Notes under the pieces: generated by a model
Seen by the model: the letters and a program-made list of their open reading frames with translations, nothing else
What the model was told of the DNA's origin: nothing
Database searches by the model: none
DNA from: Burkholderiales bacterium
GTDB taxonomy: Bacteria > Pseudomonadota > Gammaproteobacteria > Burkholderiales > WYBJ01
Assembly: GCA_022841915.1 (NCBI GenBank)
Contig: JALHQN010000036.1
Location: 1-32,249, forward strand
Length of the DNA: 32,249 nucleotides
Reading direction: 5' to 3'
In this document: piece after piece, positions 15,467 through 24,099 of the stretch
Layout of the letters: each line of letters opens with the position of its first letter
Position numbering within the stretch: position 1 is the stretch's first letter
Made by a program: the position numbers and the translations under genes

Positions 15467-15487
15467 TCTGATCGCGCGGCGATCAGA
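15467..15487. promoter_or_regulatory. Palindromic candidate enhancer site upstream of the pilin promoter
   Basis: TCTGATCGC and GCGATCAGA form a perfect 9-bp inverted repeat around a 3-base centre. The centre lies about 178 bases upstream of the predicted pilin transcription start, within the usual distance of an activator site for sigma-54 promoters. It also lies about 50 bases after the end of the 15538-16266 gene, but no T-run follows, so a terminator is less likely. Confidence 0.5.
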
Positions 15488-15537
15488 CAAGCCAGGGGAT
15501 AGCCCGTGCCGCTCTTTGGCGTGATGTCGTGAATTCG

Positions 15538-16266
15538 TCAGTGTCTCGTCGAACCTGTCGGAGATTCGGCGGCCTTGATGCGTTCGAGACTTTCGAGCAA
15601 CAGGATACGTTCGTGCATATCGGTAACCGTGCCACTCGCCAGCAATCCGCCCAGAAGAATGCGTGCCGCTTCGAATTCGCCCATATCCTCGAGCAGGAAG
15701 ATGTGCATCTGGCGGGCCCAGGAAGGCGCGTGTTTGCTGTGCGCCTGGATGGTACGGGCGAACTTCAGCGCCAGCGGCAGATCGTTCAATCGGTGCTTGG
15801 CCATGATTGCGCCGTGGGCAAGCCATGGCCAGCGCCGTTCTGGATCGACCAGGAACTGATCATAGGCAAGCTCGAGCATGAATCGGCTGCGCGCCGGGTC
15901 CGGCACCTGCCCATAGAGCTGGGTGGCCATCAGCAGGGGATACTGCCCGACCGGATCCAGCCGCAATGCGGTAACGAGCCACTCGGCGACACGGGGGTAG
16001 TCCAGTTCCAGATAGGGGATGCTGATGCCGGGCTGGTTGTCGAAGGCCTGCAGGTAAAGAATCAGCAGGTGCGCCGCGGGCAATCGATCGAAGCCTTGCA
16101 TGAGCGCCAGCGCAGGCCCTGCGGGCGGCGGTGTGAGTGCCGCGGCTCGTGCTGTCGGGCGGGGCTGGACCAGAGTGAACCCGACTTGCAGCGAAAGACA
16201 CAGGGCGAGCAGGATCAATGCAGACCGCGGGACCACCCGGGCCGGCCGCAGTGAGCGGCCGATCAA
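15538..16266 (-). CDS. Membrane-anchored helical-repeat (TPR-like) protein
   Basis: Protein of 242 residues with one N-terminal membrane segment (about residues 14-31) and a long helical periplasmic part. The helix pairs look TPR-like, for example YPRVAEWLVTALRLDPVGQYPLLMA (YPRVAEWLVTALRLDP then GQYPLLMA) and LPLALKFARTIQAHSKHAPSWA (LPLALKFARTIQAHS then KHAPSWA), but I see no clean TPR consensus. The TTG start at 16266 overlaps the permease stop (TTGA) and has a strong GGAGGG Shine-Dalgarno. No in-frame ATG is nearby, so translation is probably coupled to the ABC permease. I do not recognise a named family. The position between a permease and a pilin suggests an envelope role. Confidence 0.7.
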   Translation of the reverse strand: MIGRSLRPARVVPRSALILLALCLSLQVGFTLVQPRPTARAAALTPPPAGPALALMQGFDRLPAAHLLILYLQAFDNQPGISIPYLELDYPRVAEWLVTALRLDPVGQYPLLMATQLYGQVPDPARSRFMLELAYDQFLVDPERRWPWLAHGAIMAKHRLNDLPLALKFARTIQAHSKHAPSWARQMHIFLLEDMGEFEAARILLGGLLASGTVTDMHERILLLESLERIKAAESPTGSTRH

Positions 16267-17033
16267 ATTTCCCTCCGGTAGAAATCGAACAGCGCGGCTG
16301 CAATCAGCAGTGCAATCGAGATCGTCGCCTGCAGGGCGATAAGTCCGAGCACGTCCGGTGCCACGGTCTTCTCGGCGATCCATTCGGTCATTGCGAACTG
16401 GTCAAGCGCCGGGATGATGTACGCAAGCATGTCCACCCCGAAGTCGAGCGCTGGCCGTGCGCCGCCCATCTTGCCCAGCAGTGCCGTTTCCGACATCAGG
16501 CGCATGGCGGTGATCGTACGTCCCAGAAGGTAAAGTCCGAAGATTACAGTCACCGCAGGCAGCACCTGACTGAAGGTCACGATGCAGAACATGCTCAGCG
16601 CGCACACGATGGCCAGTTCGAGGAACAGCGACGTGCACCACACGACCACCACGCCGACGGGCACCGATGCCAGCATGGGCAAGGCGGCAAGCAACGCCAG
16701 GACTGCGCACACGGCAATGAAACCGCTCACTTTCCCGAGGACGTAGCTGGATCGGGGAAGGTCGAGCGATAGTACGAGCTCCAGGCCCTTCTCGTTGAAT
16801 TCACGCACCACGCTGCTGGTAATATACAAGGCCAGCATGAAGACGCTCGCCAGGCGAGCGCCGCTTGCGTAGAAGCTCCACTGCAGTCGGTCGGACTCCG
16901 TGATCGCGATCTGGTGGATGAACAGGCTGCCTGCCCAGACGAATGCGAGCACGCCTGTCGCCAGCAGGGGCAAGCGAGTGCGGTACGCCTCCAGCAGCGT
17001 GAACCGAGCGATGGTGAAAACGTGGGTATGCAC
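16263..17033 (-). CDS. ABC-2 type transporter permease
   Basis: Integral membrane protein of 256 residues with about six membrane helices and the ABC-2 permease layout. The N-terminal FTLLEAYRTRLPLL leads into helix 1, and a cytoplasmic loop SSVVREFNEKGLELVLSLD follows helix 2. That E-rich loop followed by R-x-x-Y-xxGK is typical of permeases that pair with a separate ATPase. The GTG start at 17033 has a weak Shine-Dalgarno. No ABC ATPase gene lies next to it or elsewhere in the window apart from lptB, which belongs to LPS export. The substrate is unknown. It is divergent from the histidine kinase gene and co-transcribed with the helical-repeat protein. Confidence 0.82.
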   Translation of the reverse strand: MHTHVFTIARFTLLEAYRTRLPLLATGVLAFVWAGSLFIHQIAITESDRLQWSFYASGARLASVFMLALYITSSVVREFNEKGLELVLSLDLPRSSYVLGKVSGFIAVCAVLALLAALPMLASVPVGVVVVWCTSLFLELAIVCALSMFCIVTFSQVLPAVTVIFGLYLLGRTITAMRLMSETALLGKMGGARPALDFGVDMLAYIIPALDQFAMTEWIAEKTVAPDVLGLIALQATISIALLIAAALFDFYRREI

Positions 17034-17070
17034 GGCAAGGCGTTCGGAGTCGGCGCTGCGCCATCGGAAC

Positions 17071-17100
17071 TTGTGTCGCAGCGGGGTTCTTCAGTATAGC
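17071..17100 (+). promoter_or_regulatory. Possible promoter of the histidine kinase gene
   Basis: TTGTGT (17071-17076), 18-base spacer, TATAGC (17095-17100). The opposite strand reads TATACT at 17098-17093, so the same AT patch may also serve the divergent permease gene, as in the kdsD/antiporter region. Confidence 0.35.
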
Positions 17101-17144
17101 CCAGCTCGGCGCGTGCGGTTGGACACCAAGCAGAGAGCACGCGT

Positions 17145-18833
17145 ATGACCCCGCAGCAACGCATCGTCGCCATGCCTCCCCAGATCTGGCTGGGTTCCAT
17201 GCTGCTCGCACTGCATGCAGCCCTCGCCTGGGATTTCGAGAGCGCGTGGTCCCGCGCGTTCCTGCTCGCACACGTCGGATTGTTTCTCATCTGGCAACCG
17301 ATGTGGCGGGGCGAGCGCAATCTGAGCTACAAGCACGTCGCCCTGATCATGATCATCGGCTTGGTGCTGGTCGGCTTCACCAATTGGTGGCTGATGGCGG
17401 TATGGCTCGCCGTGCTGTTCGGGCTGATCGGGGGGAACGTGCCCGGCATCCGGGAGCGTCGCCACCGGGTCGCGTCGCTGCTTGCAGCCGTCTATCTGTT
17501 GGCCATGCTGCTGGTATGGGTGGTGCCGAAACTCTTCAGCGCGCCGGAGGCGAACAGCGCGGCTGTCGACGTTCTCGTGCGCTACGGGCTGCTGGTACTG
17601 CCGGTGCTCATTATCCTGATCCGCGTCGAGCGGCTCGTCTCGGACGTCCCTCACGCCGTGGATCTGTTCTACAGCGTCATGTTGTTCCTGCTCGTCGCAG
17701 CGCTCGTGCTGGGCAGCTTCATGATCAAGGAGCTCGCGAAAGCGGCCTACCCGATGGCGCTTGCCCAGACCTTGTTGTCTATCGCCCTGCTGCTAATCGC
17801 GTTGTCGTGGCTCTGGAGCCCGCATGGCGGGTTCTCCGGCGTGGGCCAGCTGCTGTCCAGGTATCTGCTCTCGGTCGGTCTGCCGTTCGAGCGCTGGATG
17901 CAGAGTGTGGCCAATCGAGCTGAACACGACGACCAACCCGAACGCTTCCTGGTCAACGCGCTGCACGACATGCTGGAATTGCCGTGGTTGGCGGGGGTGC
18001 GCTGGCAGACGCAGGTCGACAGCGGCGAGTTCGGTCAGCCCTCGAAGTTCGACGCGGAACTGAGCTACGGCGGGCTTACCTTGACCTTCTACACGCGCTG
18101 GTCGCTGTCGCCCGCGCTGCTGCTGCACCTCAAGTTGCTCACCCGGCTGCTCGCGCACTACTACGATGCCAAGCGACGCGAGCAGCAGCAACGCCAGAAC
18201 GCCTATGCCCAGGCGATCCATGAGACCGGAGCCCGTCTCACCCATGATGTGAAGAATCTGCTGCAGTCGCTGACGTCCCTTTGTGCGGCAGCCGAGGCAA
18301 GCGGTCCAGAACGGGCGACCGAACTGCAGGCGCTGATGAACCGGCAGTTGCCGCAGATCACTCACCGACTGCAAACGACCCTGGACAAGTTGCGTGCGCC
18401 CGAAAAATCGGAAAGGATGACAGCTGTCAAAGCTTCGCAGTGGTGGGAGGCTATGACCGCTCGCTACGCACGTCGCGATGTCGTCTGCAGCGGCGGCGAA
18501 ATATCACCCCAGGCAAGCTTGCCGGGCGAACTGTTCGACAGTGTCGCCGACAATCTGATCCAGAATGCGCTCAACAAGGGGCGGGGCGAAGCGGGCTTCC
18601 GGGTGGAGGTGCATTTCTCCTGCGCCGAGACGCCGTGCCTGCGTGTGACCGATGTGGGCTTGCCGGTGCCGCCGGCAGTCGCGCGTCGGCTCTTCGATGG
18701 GCCAGTCCCTTCTCAATCCGGCCTCGGCATCGGCCTGTATCAAGCGGCGAAACAGGCGGCACAGCACGGGTACCGGCTCGTGTTGGCAAGCAACGAACCG
18801 GGACAGGTCCGCTTCGAATTAGGTCAGGGCTGA
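17145..18833 (+). CDS. Multi-TM sensor histidine kinase (PrsK-like)
   Basis: Sensor kinase of 562 residues. Residues 10-235 form seven or eight membrane helices, with no large periplasmic loop. A GAF-like segment follows (about 245-345). The phosphoacceptor helix RLTHDVKNLLQSL has His367. The ATPase domain shows an N-box (DNLIQNALNK) and a G-box (SGLGIGLYQAAKQAAQHG). The H-D-x-K-N form of the H-box and the layout resemble PrsK, the kinase of exosortase/PEP-CTERM systems; this is from memory of the family, not an alignment. No response regulator is adjacent. The probable sigma-54 activator at the right edge is a candidate partner. The gene sits alone on the plus strand inside the minus-strand pilus region. 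Confidence 0.85.
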   Translation: MTPQQRIVAMPPQIWLGSMLLALHAALAWDFESAWSRAFLLAHVGLFLIWQPMWRGERNLSYKHVALIMIIGLVLVGFTNWWLMAVWLAVLFGLIGGNVPGIRERRHRVASLLAAVYLLAMLLVWVVPKLFSAPEANSAAVDVLVRYGLLVLPVLIILIRVERLVSDVPHAVDLFYSVMLFLLVAALVLGSFMIKELAKAAYPMALAQTLLSIALLLIALSWLWSPHGGFSGVGQLLSRYLLSVGLPFERWMQSVANRAEHDDQPERFLVNALHDMLELPWLAGVRWQTQVDSGEFGQPSKFDAELSYGGLTLTFYTRWSLSPALLLHLKLLTRLLAHYYDAKRREQQQRQNAYAQAIHETGARLTHDVKNLLQSLTSLCAAAEASGPERATELQALMNRQLPQITHRLQTTLDKLRAPEKSERMTAVKASQWWEAMTARYARRDVVCSGGEISPQASLPGELFDSVADNLIQNALNKGRGEAGFRVEVHFSCAETPCLRVTDVGLPVPPAVARRLFDGPVPSQSGLGIGLYQAAKQAAQHGYRLVLASNEPGQVRFELGQG

Positions 18834-18918
18834 GCCGACCGTTCGGATGCGAACTGCGTCGCCTCTCGTTGCATCGACGAATACAGGTACGCTTCGCGAT
18901 CGAGGCCGACGGGTGCGG

Positions 18919-19722
18919 TCAGGGCAGTTTTCCCGCGGCGACCAGGCGCTGTTTGAGCACATGCGGCGACAGCCAGGTGACGATGTCGTCGAATTCCCCC
19001 GCGGTGCTGGTCGAGGGGCTGGGTGCGCGGCTAACGAAGATGGTGTCGCTGTTGCTGTTGGCGATTTCGTGGTCGCTCATCGCGGCGCAGCCTACCGCGG
19101 TGCCGCAGCCTGGAGGCAGTATGAGCGCGTTCGTGTCGGCATTGATCGCGCCCCAGCGGTTGGGTCCGTGAGAAAGAATCACGGCAACGACCGCGTTGAG
19201 CGAAGGCGGAACCTGGGTGATCGCTTCGCCCGCCGCGCAAGTGCTGGCGGAGCAAACTTGCAGCGATCCCTGCGTACTCAAGGTCAGGGTGGCTGCCGGG
19301 GCGCGCTGGGCCAGCGCGGGCGATACGCCATACCGATAGCGATTGCCCCAAGGATCGACCGAAGGCAAACCCAGCGTCACCCAGGGCACATTGCCTTCGG
19401 GCGCGACGCAGGCCCCGGCGTCGACGTCCTCGATGCCATCGTTCGGCGTGCCCGCGCCGGCTGCCGCGGTCTTGTCGGGGCAAGGCAGGTGAGGGACGGT
19501 CTGGGCGCTGGCGTAGCCCATCAGCGCCTCCTTGATCTCATCGAGTTGCCGACGGGCGTCGGCCAACTGCCGCTGCTCCACCTGCGTCGACAGGGGCACG
19601 AGAATGCTGCCGAGTATGAGTGCCATGACGAAGATCACGACGGTCATTTCGATGAGGGTAAAGCCTGCGTATCCCCTGCGGCCGCGCGAACGGTTGGGTC
19701 GCATGTGTCTCGTGCTCGTCAT
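18919..19722 (-). CDS. Large prepilin-like protein with LPCPD ectodomain
   Basis: Pilin-like protein of 267 residues. A basic leader (MTSTRHMRPNRSRGRRGYAG) precedes FTLIE with Glu+5, then a hydrophobic helix. The ectodomain carries GYASAQTVPHLPCPD, a Gly/Asp-rich loop, and PWVTLGLPSVDPWGNRYRY. The same order of motifs is in the gene directly upstream, so the two are distant paralogues. The ATG overlaps that gene's stop (ATGA). It is the last gene of the pilus operon, converging with the histidine kinase gene across 85 bases with no clear terminator. It occupies the place where MshO/MshP-type minor pilins stand in Vibrio, but I cannot assign it to either. Confidence 0.85.
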   Translation of the reverse strand: MTSTRHMRPNRSRGRRGYAGFTLIEMTVVIFVMALILGSILVPLSTQVEQRQLADARRQLDEIKEALMGYASAQTVPHLPCPDKTAAAGAGTPNDGIEDVDAGACVAPEGNVPWVTLGLPSVDPWGNRYRYGVSPALAQRAPAATLTLSTQGSLQVCSASTCAAGEAITQVPPSLNAVVAVILSHGPNRWGAINADTNALILPPGCGTAVGCAAMSDHEIANSNSDTIFVSRAPSPSTSTAGEFDDIVTWLSPHVLKQRLVAAGKLP

Positions 19723-21164
19723 TTGTATACCGTGACGTCGTTGAATGTGGCGCTCCGGCGTCGGCTTTCGAACAGATCCGCGGTCAGAACGCTGAAGTCA
19801 TTGTCACCCTCCAAATAACTCGAGGGATTGGCTCGATCACCTGCCATTGCACGTGATTGCATGATCGTGCCCGTGTTCAGTGGTCTACCGCTCACGATAA
19901 CGGCATAGCGGACACCTGCAGTAAATACGCCCGGTGAACTGACGCTAAGGCAATCGAGGCAGGGCAGCGATGCCGCGCCCGGACCGGGCTTGAATTGTTC
20001 GGCGACGGCATAGAAGACGTGCAATTTCCAATTGTTCCACCAAGCGAACCCGTGACCGAGGTTGCAAGGTAAGCCCGGCCAGCTTTCCTCCATGGCGTTG
20101 CCGCTGTCGTTGCGCGTGTTCCTGAGCAACTGCTCTGCGGTGACGCCGCCTATCATCCCGTCGGGCACGCGGCCTGCTCGCAGGCCGCTCTGGTCTGCAA
20201 AGCGATTGTTGACTGCGCTGTCGCTCGTGTCCGTCGCCCAGGGATAGCGTCCCAGGTTGGCAGGACGGACGGCATATTGATCGAGACAGGCGCTTACTTC
20301 GCGCGCCACACGCAGTTCCAGCAAGGGAACGATGTCGTCATAGGTGATGACCGCAATGCGGTCGTTCACGACTAAATCCGGCCCGATTTTCACTGGACCG
20401 CCGATGACGCCGTTATGAGTGCTATCAGCGAAGTCGGCGTTGTCTTCGCCAGCCGTGAGGTTGTCGAGGTAATTGATCGGATTGCACAGCGGCGTGTTCG
20501 TCGGTGGGCTCGCCGTGCAGCGATTGAATTGGTTGCAGTCGTCACCTAGCGTGCAGCTACGATTTTGGAGCTCAGCACCGCCTTGCCGCCGGATCACCTC
20601 GCCGGGTGCGAAGATTACAGCGACAGCGCCGCTGGGTAGCAGAGGGTCCGGATTGGTGCCGTCATGGACGATCGCCTGCGAGGCGTTTCTGACCGTGATG
20701 GTGCCTCGGGTGTCGCTGTTGAGGCAGCCTGCATCTGTCGGCGCGGCACACAGCGTTCGCGGATTGTTCTTGAACGCGTCGGATACGGCATACCATAGCC
20801 GCTCGCCGTCGCCGTCACGCAAATCAGGCAGCCCGAGCGTCCGCCAAGGCAAACGTCCCAGGCGACTTGCGGCGCTCGAGCAGGGGGTATCCGCATCGCC
20901 GTCGTTGTCCACATCGGGACAGGGCAGGTCGCCCGGCCGCTTGGGGTCCTCGAGCGGCACGGCCGATGCATATCCGATCAGGGCCGCCTTGGCCTGCGTC
21001 AATGCCTGTTGAGTGATGAGGGCGCGCTGCGCGTCGTCAGTGCTTCCGCCGCGAGTGAGCACCAGGAATGTGGATATGCCGATGACCGCGAACAGCAGAA
21101 TGCTTGCGATCAGCGCAGCACCGCGTTGGGGTCGAACGCGTGAACGCGGCGGGCGACCGGACAT
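19719..21164 (-). CDS. Large pilin-like protein lacking Glu+5
   Basis: Protein of 481 residues. A basic leader ends in QRG, then AALIASILLFAVIGISTFLVL. This looks like a prepilin peptidase site, but mature position 5 is Ala rather than Glu, as in GspK/PilX-type minor subunits thought to sit at the fibre tip. The ectodomain shares GYASA...LPCPD and PWRTLGLP with the downstream gene, then continues for 300 further residues with many Cys (about 11). ATG at 21164 is used; a TTG at 21179 would overlap the mshK stop (TTGA) and adds five residues. No adhesin domain is recognised, but the size and Cys content fit a tip protein; that is inference. Confidence 0.8.
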   Translation of the reverse strand: MSGRPPRSRVRPQRGAALIASILLFAVIGISTFLVLTRGGSTDDAQRALITQQALTQAKAALIGYASAVPLEDPKRPGDLPCPDVDNDGDADTPCSSAASRLGRLPWRTLGLPDLRDGDGERLWYAVSDAFKNNPRTLCAAPTDAGCLNSDTRGTITVRNASQAIVHDGTNPDPLLPSGAVAVIFAPGEVIRRQGGAELQNRSCTLGDDCNQFNRCTASPPTNTPLCNPINYLDNLTAGEDNADFADSTHNGVIGGPVKIGPDLVVNDRIAVITYDDIVPLLELRVAREVSACLDQYAVRPANLGRYPWATDTSDSAVNNRFADQSGLRAGRVPDGMIGGVTAEQLLRNTRNDSGNAMEESWPGLPCNLGHGFAWWNNWKLHVFYAVAEQFKPGPGAASLPCLDCLSVSSPGVFTAGVRYAVIVSGRPLNTGTIMQSRAMAGDRANPSSYLEGDNDFSVLTADLFESRRRSATFNDVTVYK

Positions 21165-21175
21165 GAGGTGGGCGG

Positions 21176-21856
21176 TCAACGAGCCGCAGAAGCGTCCGCG
21201 CCGGGCGCAGCGCCGCTCTGAGCCGGCGACTCGATTTCGCGCAGCAGGTCACGGAGCAGGTCGCGCTCGCGGCTCGAGCGCCGGGGAGTGTGCGAGTCCG
21301 TTGGATTTTGGCGTGTGGGGGGTATCGCCTCTGCCGTACCGGGACTTGGCGCAGCGCGATAGGCTTCCTTCACTTCGCCGGAATCGATTTCCAGTTGCTG
21401 CCCCACCCGCATGTCCACTACCCGTCCCGTTTGCGGGAGCTGTACCGTGACACTACCCGGGGCCGCGCCCACGCGAGAAGGCCTGACCAGCACACCGTCG
21501 TCCGACTTCCTGCCACGGACTTGCTTGTTGTTCAGCCATACGGTCGTCGCACCGTCGCTTCGCCTCACGATGCCGTTGAGCGTGACGGATCCGGAGGGTG
21601 GCGGCTGCGGCGGCTCTTGCGCCTGCGTATCGGCGACGGCGGCCTGCGGGCGTCGCCGAGCCTCGTCCATGGCCGCTCTTTGCGCCGGCGTGAAGAACAG
21701 GCGGCCCAATTCGGCGGGCGCATCCGAAGCGGGTGTGCCCGGCACCGCCCGCTGCACAATTGTCGGTGCCGGTATGGCGGGCACGGCATCGGCCGCCACG
21801 CCCCATGTCGTATGCATGGCGCCGAGCAGCGTCCAGAGCAGGCGAGATCCTGTCAC
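21176..21856 (-). CDS. mshK: MshK-like periplasmic pilus assembly protein
   Basis: Secreted protein of 226 residues with a signal peptide (cleavage near VAADA, residue 24). A Pro/Ala-rich linker follows, then a small beta domain: VTLNGIVRRSDGATTVWLNN, a GxVxV strand and VGQQLEIDSGEVKEAY. Such a domain is seen in MshK/PilP-type proteins, which link the inner-membrane complex to the secretin. It is about twice the length of Vibrio MshK because of the linker and a charged C-terminal tail (RRSSRERDLLRDLLREIE). GTG at 21856 overlaps the mshJ stop (GTGA) with GGAG at 8-base spacing. The assignment rests mainly on position. Confidence 0.65.
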   Translation of the reverse strand: MTGSRLLWTLLGAMHTTWGVAADAVPAIPAPTIVQRAVPGTPASDAPAELGRLFFTPAQRAAMDEARRRPQAAVADTQAQEPPQPPPSGSVTLNGIVRRSDGATTVWLNNKQVRGRKSDDGVLVRPSRVGAAPGSVTVQLPQTGRVVDMRVGQQLEIDSGEVKEAYRAAPSPGTAEAIPPTRQNPTDSHTPRRSSRERDLLRDLLREIESPAQSGAAPGADASAAR

Positions 21857-22470
21857 GGCTTGCGCTCCATCGGTTCCGGGTTGATCGTAATCCAGGCGAG
21901 TTCGCATTCCGCCCGCAAATTGGGCTGTGAGCGCTGGGGCGTGTCAGCGGCTGTTGCCCGCTCTAGCACGCATTGGTTGATATCGAAAGCACCGGCGTTC
22001 TGCGTTTCCAACTGCTGAAAGAAGCGCATCAGTTCCCCTTCGTGCGCCAGCCTCAGGCTGAGTTTCATCACCGACTGTGCGAGGCCCAACCGCGGCGCAT
22101 TGAGTTCCTGGGCATATGGGTAGGGCTGCTGTGTGCTGACTTGGTACTCGGCACCGAACAGCTGGGTTTGCTGGTTGGTCGTGCGCAAGGCGTCGATCCA
22201 GTTGATGCGCTGTTCCGGACCGATCAATCCTTGCTTGCGCAGCTCCTCGTAATGGGGCAAGTGACGCACGATGAGATCTCGCTCGTCGCCCGAACGCTGA
22301 AATCGGGTGCGTGCTTCACGCAGCTGATTCTCCTGGGCGACGAGGATCCGCTCGTGCTTGATGATCTCGGCGCGTGTCCAATAGATCAGGCTTGCTGCGG
22401 CCACGACGATGACCAGTAGCACACCGAGCGGCGCCTTGAGCGAATCCAGGTGGCGGCTGCTGAGCTTCAT
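21853..22470 (-). CDS. mshJ: MshJ, PilO/GspM-like inner-membrane protein
   Basis: Bitopic protein of 205 residues with a short cytoplasmic N-terminus, one membrane helix (about 14-31), a coiled-coil segment (about 35-65) and a ferredoxin-like periplasmic domain. This is the PilO/MshJ plan. The segment HYEELRKQGLIGPEQRINWIDALR (HYEELRKQGLIGPEQ then RINWIDALR) is typical of MshJ relatives in Betaproteobacteria. The start overlaps the mshI stop (ATGA), so they are coupled, as expected for partners in the alignment complex. Confidence 0.82.
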   Translation of the reverse strand: MKLSSRHLDSLKAPLGVLLVIVVAAASLIYWTRAEIIKHERILVAQENQLREARTRFQRSGDERDLIVRHLPHYEELRKQGLIGPEQRINWIDALRTTNQQTQLFGAEYQVSTQQPYPYAQELNAPRLGLAQSVMKLSLRLAHEGELMRFFQQLETQNAGAFDINQCVLERATAADTPQRSQPNLRAECELAWITINPEPMERKP

Positions 22471-24029
22471 CGTGAATCCCGGAAGATCATGTTGATGCGA
22501 AACGGGGCGCTCGTGGCCCGAATGGCGCTTTCAGTGGTCGAGCCCGACAAAGCCATGGTCGGGCTGACGTTCAGCGGCAGGCCGACGACCCTTACGTCTG
22601 CGACTGCGGCATCCTTGCGCAGCGTTTCGGCGAAGGCTGAAATGGCATCCAGTGCCACCCGGTAGTCGCCATCGAAAGGCTGAATTTCGGCTTCGATGAA
22701 AGCCGCCTGACGGCGTCCGGCGGGCGCACTGGGCGCTCCTGCGGCTTGGACATCGGCTCGGCGGGGCCCCCCGTCGGTGTCGAAGTCGCGGGAACTGTAC
22801 TTCCAGCCGAAGCTCTTGAGCCTCACGTTCGGATACTGCTCGAGCGCATGCCCCAGTACGATCATTGCATTTTCGGGCGTGCGCTTGGTCGCTTTCAGCT
22901 TCTCGGCGACCTGCACGGCCAGCAGCAGGTCGTCCGCGTTGGTGGGCGAGGCGGGGTAACCACGGCTGACCTCCTGATAGCGGCGCTGGTAATCGGCGGC
23001 CTGCGCGACCGCATGAGCCTGCTGGAAGCGCAAGTCGTAGATCTGATAGGCGTTCATCGCAAGCCAGGCGAGGGACACGACGCCCGCCAGGGCAGCGCTT
23101 GCGTACAGGGCGCGGCGCAGCTGGAAAATCTGGAAGCGCTCGGTGACCAGCTCAGGAGCGAGATTGCCTCGCGGCGGCAGGGCACCGAGATAGTGCAGGT
23201 AGAGGGCTTCTGGCGTATCGGCGACCACCATGTCGGGCACGCCCGTGCGCTGGCGGATTTCACCCGCGTCGATGACGCTCGCCTGGGCATTGGAGATCTC
23301 GCGTGCAACCGCTTGTTCCAGGCCGGAGAGGCTGCCGTCGCGGTTCAGCGCAACGACGGCCAGATGCTCGTCCAGGGTCATTACGCGCAGCGCGTGCAGA
23401 TAGAGTCGGGTGTTTGCGATCTCTTCGGTGAATGCGGCGACCCGGTCGCGGGTGTCGGCATTCTCGACCTGGGTCAGCCGGCTGACGCGTAGCTTGCCGT
23501 GGCGAAAAAACGTGAGCCGCAATCCGGAAGGGTGGCGCGCGACGAGCAGCAGGTTCGCTGCGTCCGGTGCGAGCTTCTGTGCCAGGGTTTCGGCGATGAC
23601 AGGAAGCAGGTAGACGCCGGCCACGGGAAGATCGTGAGCGCGGATCTGCGTGAGCCAGACATCGAGCAGATCAGGGTTGAGCAAAGCGAAGAAGAGGTAC
23701 TGGTCGTCTCGGCGCTTGCCGGTGTCCCGCCCCTGGAGCAGTGCGCCGCAGTACGGCGTGTTTCGGTACAGCTGGCGCAGGCGGCGATCGAGCAGCTCCG
23801 AGCGGTCGCGTCCGCTCGCGTGAGGCAGCATTTCGTACCGGTAGTCCTCCTCGACCACGTCGACGAGAACGTGCGCGGGCACGTTGCGCAGCTGCCCGAG
23901 ATATCGATCGAAGGCTGCGAGGCCCTGCTCGTCGTTGCCGAAGACTTCGCAGCGACCGAGCTTGCCGTTGCGCGAGAGGCCCGCGGTCACCCGATCGGCG
24001 GTGACGCAGATCAGCAGCTTGTCGGCCAT
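22467..24029 (-). CDS. mshI: MshI, PilM/PilN-type fusion protein
   Basis: Protein of 520 residues joining two functions that are separate genes in type IVa pili. Residues 1 to about 280 are an actin-like PilM-type domain (MADKLLICVTADRVTAGL, then LNPDLLDVWL and LLPVIAETLAQ). A membrane helix at about 307-330 is followed by a PilN-like periplasmic part with a coiled coil (AQAADYQRRYQEVSRGYP) and a small alpha/beta domain. ATG at 24029 is preceded by GGAAGG at 5 bases; the TTG at 24071 is much weaker. It should sit between the MshE/MshG motor and MshJ/MshK. Confidence 0.85.
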   Translation of the reverse strand: MADKLLICVTADRVTAGLSRNGKLGRCEVFGNDEQGLAAFDRYLGQLRNVPAHVLVDVVEEDYRYEMLPHASGRDRSELLDRRLRQLYRNTPYCGALLQGRDTGKRRDDQYLFFALLNPDLLDVWLTQIRAHDLPVAGVYLLPVIAETLAQKLAPDAANLLLVARHPSGLRLTFFRHGKLRVSRLTQVENADTRDRVAAFTEEIANTRLYLHALRVMTLDEHLAVVALNRDGSLSGLEQAVAREISNAQASVIDAGEIRQRTGVPDMVVADTPEALYLHYLGALPPRGNLAPELVTERFQIFQLRRALYASAALAGVVSLAWLAMNAYQIYDLRFQQAHAVAQAADYQRRYQEVSRGYPASPTNADDLLLAVQVAEKLKATKRTPENAMIVLGHALEQYPNVRLKSFGWKYSSRDFDTDGGPRRADVQAAGAPSAPAGRRQAAFIEAEIQPFDGDYRVALDAISAFAETLRKDAAVADVRVVGLPLNVSPTMALSGSTTESAIRATSAPFRINMIFRDSR

Positions 24030-24099
24030 GCCTGCCTGCCTTCCAATGATTGCATTGAGGAGCGGGCGCAACGTCGCGCCGGCGGGAGCGCGCGCGATC

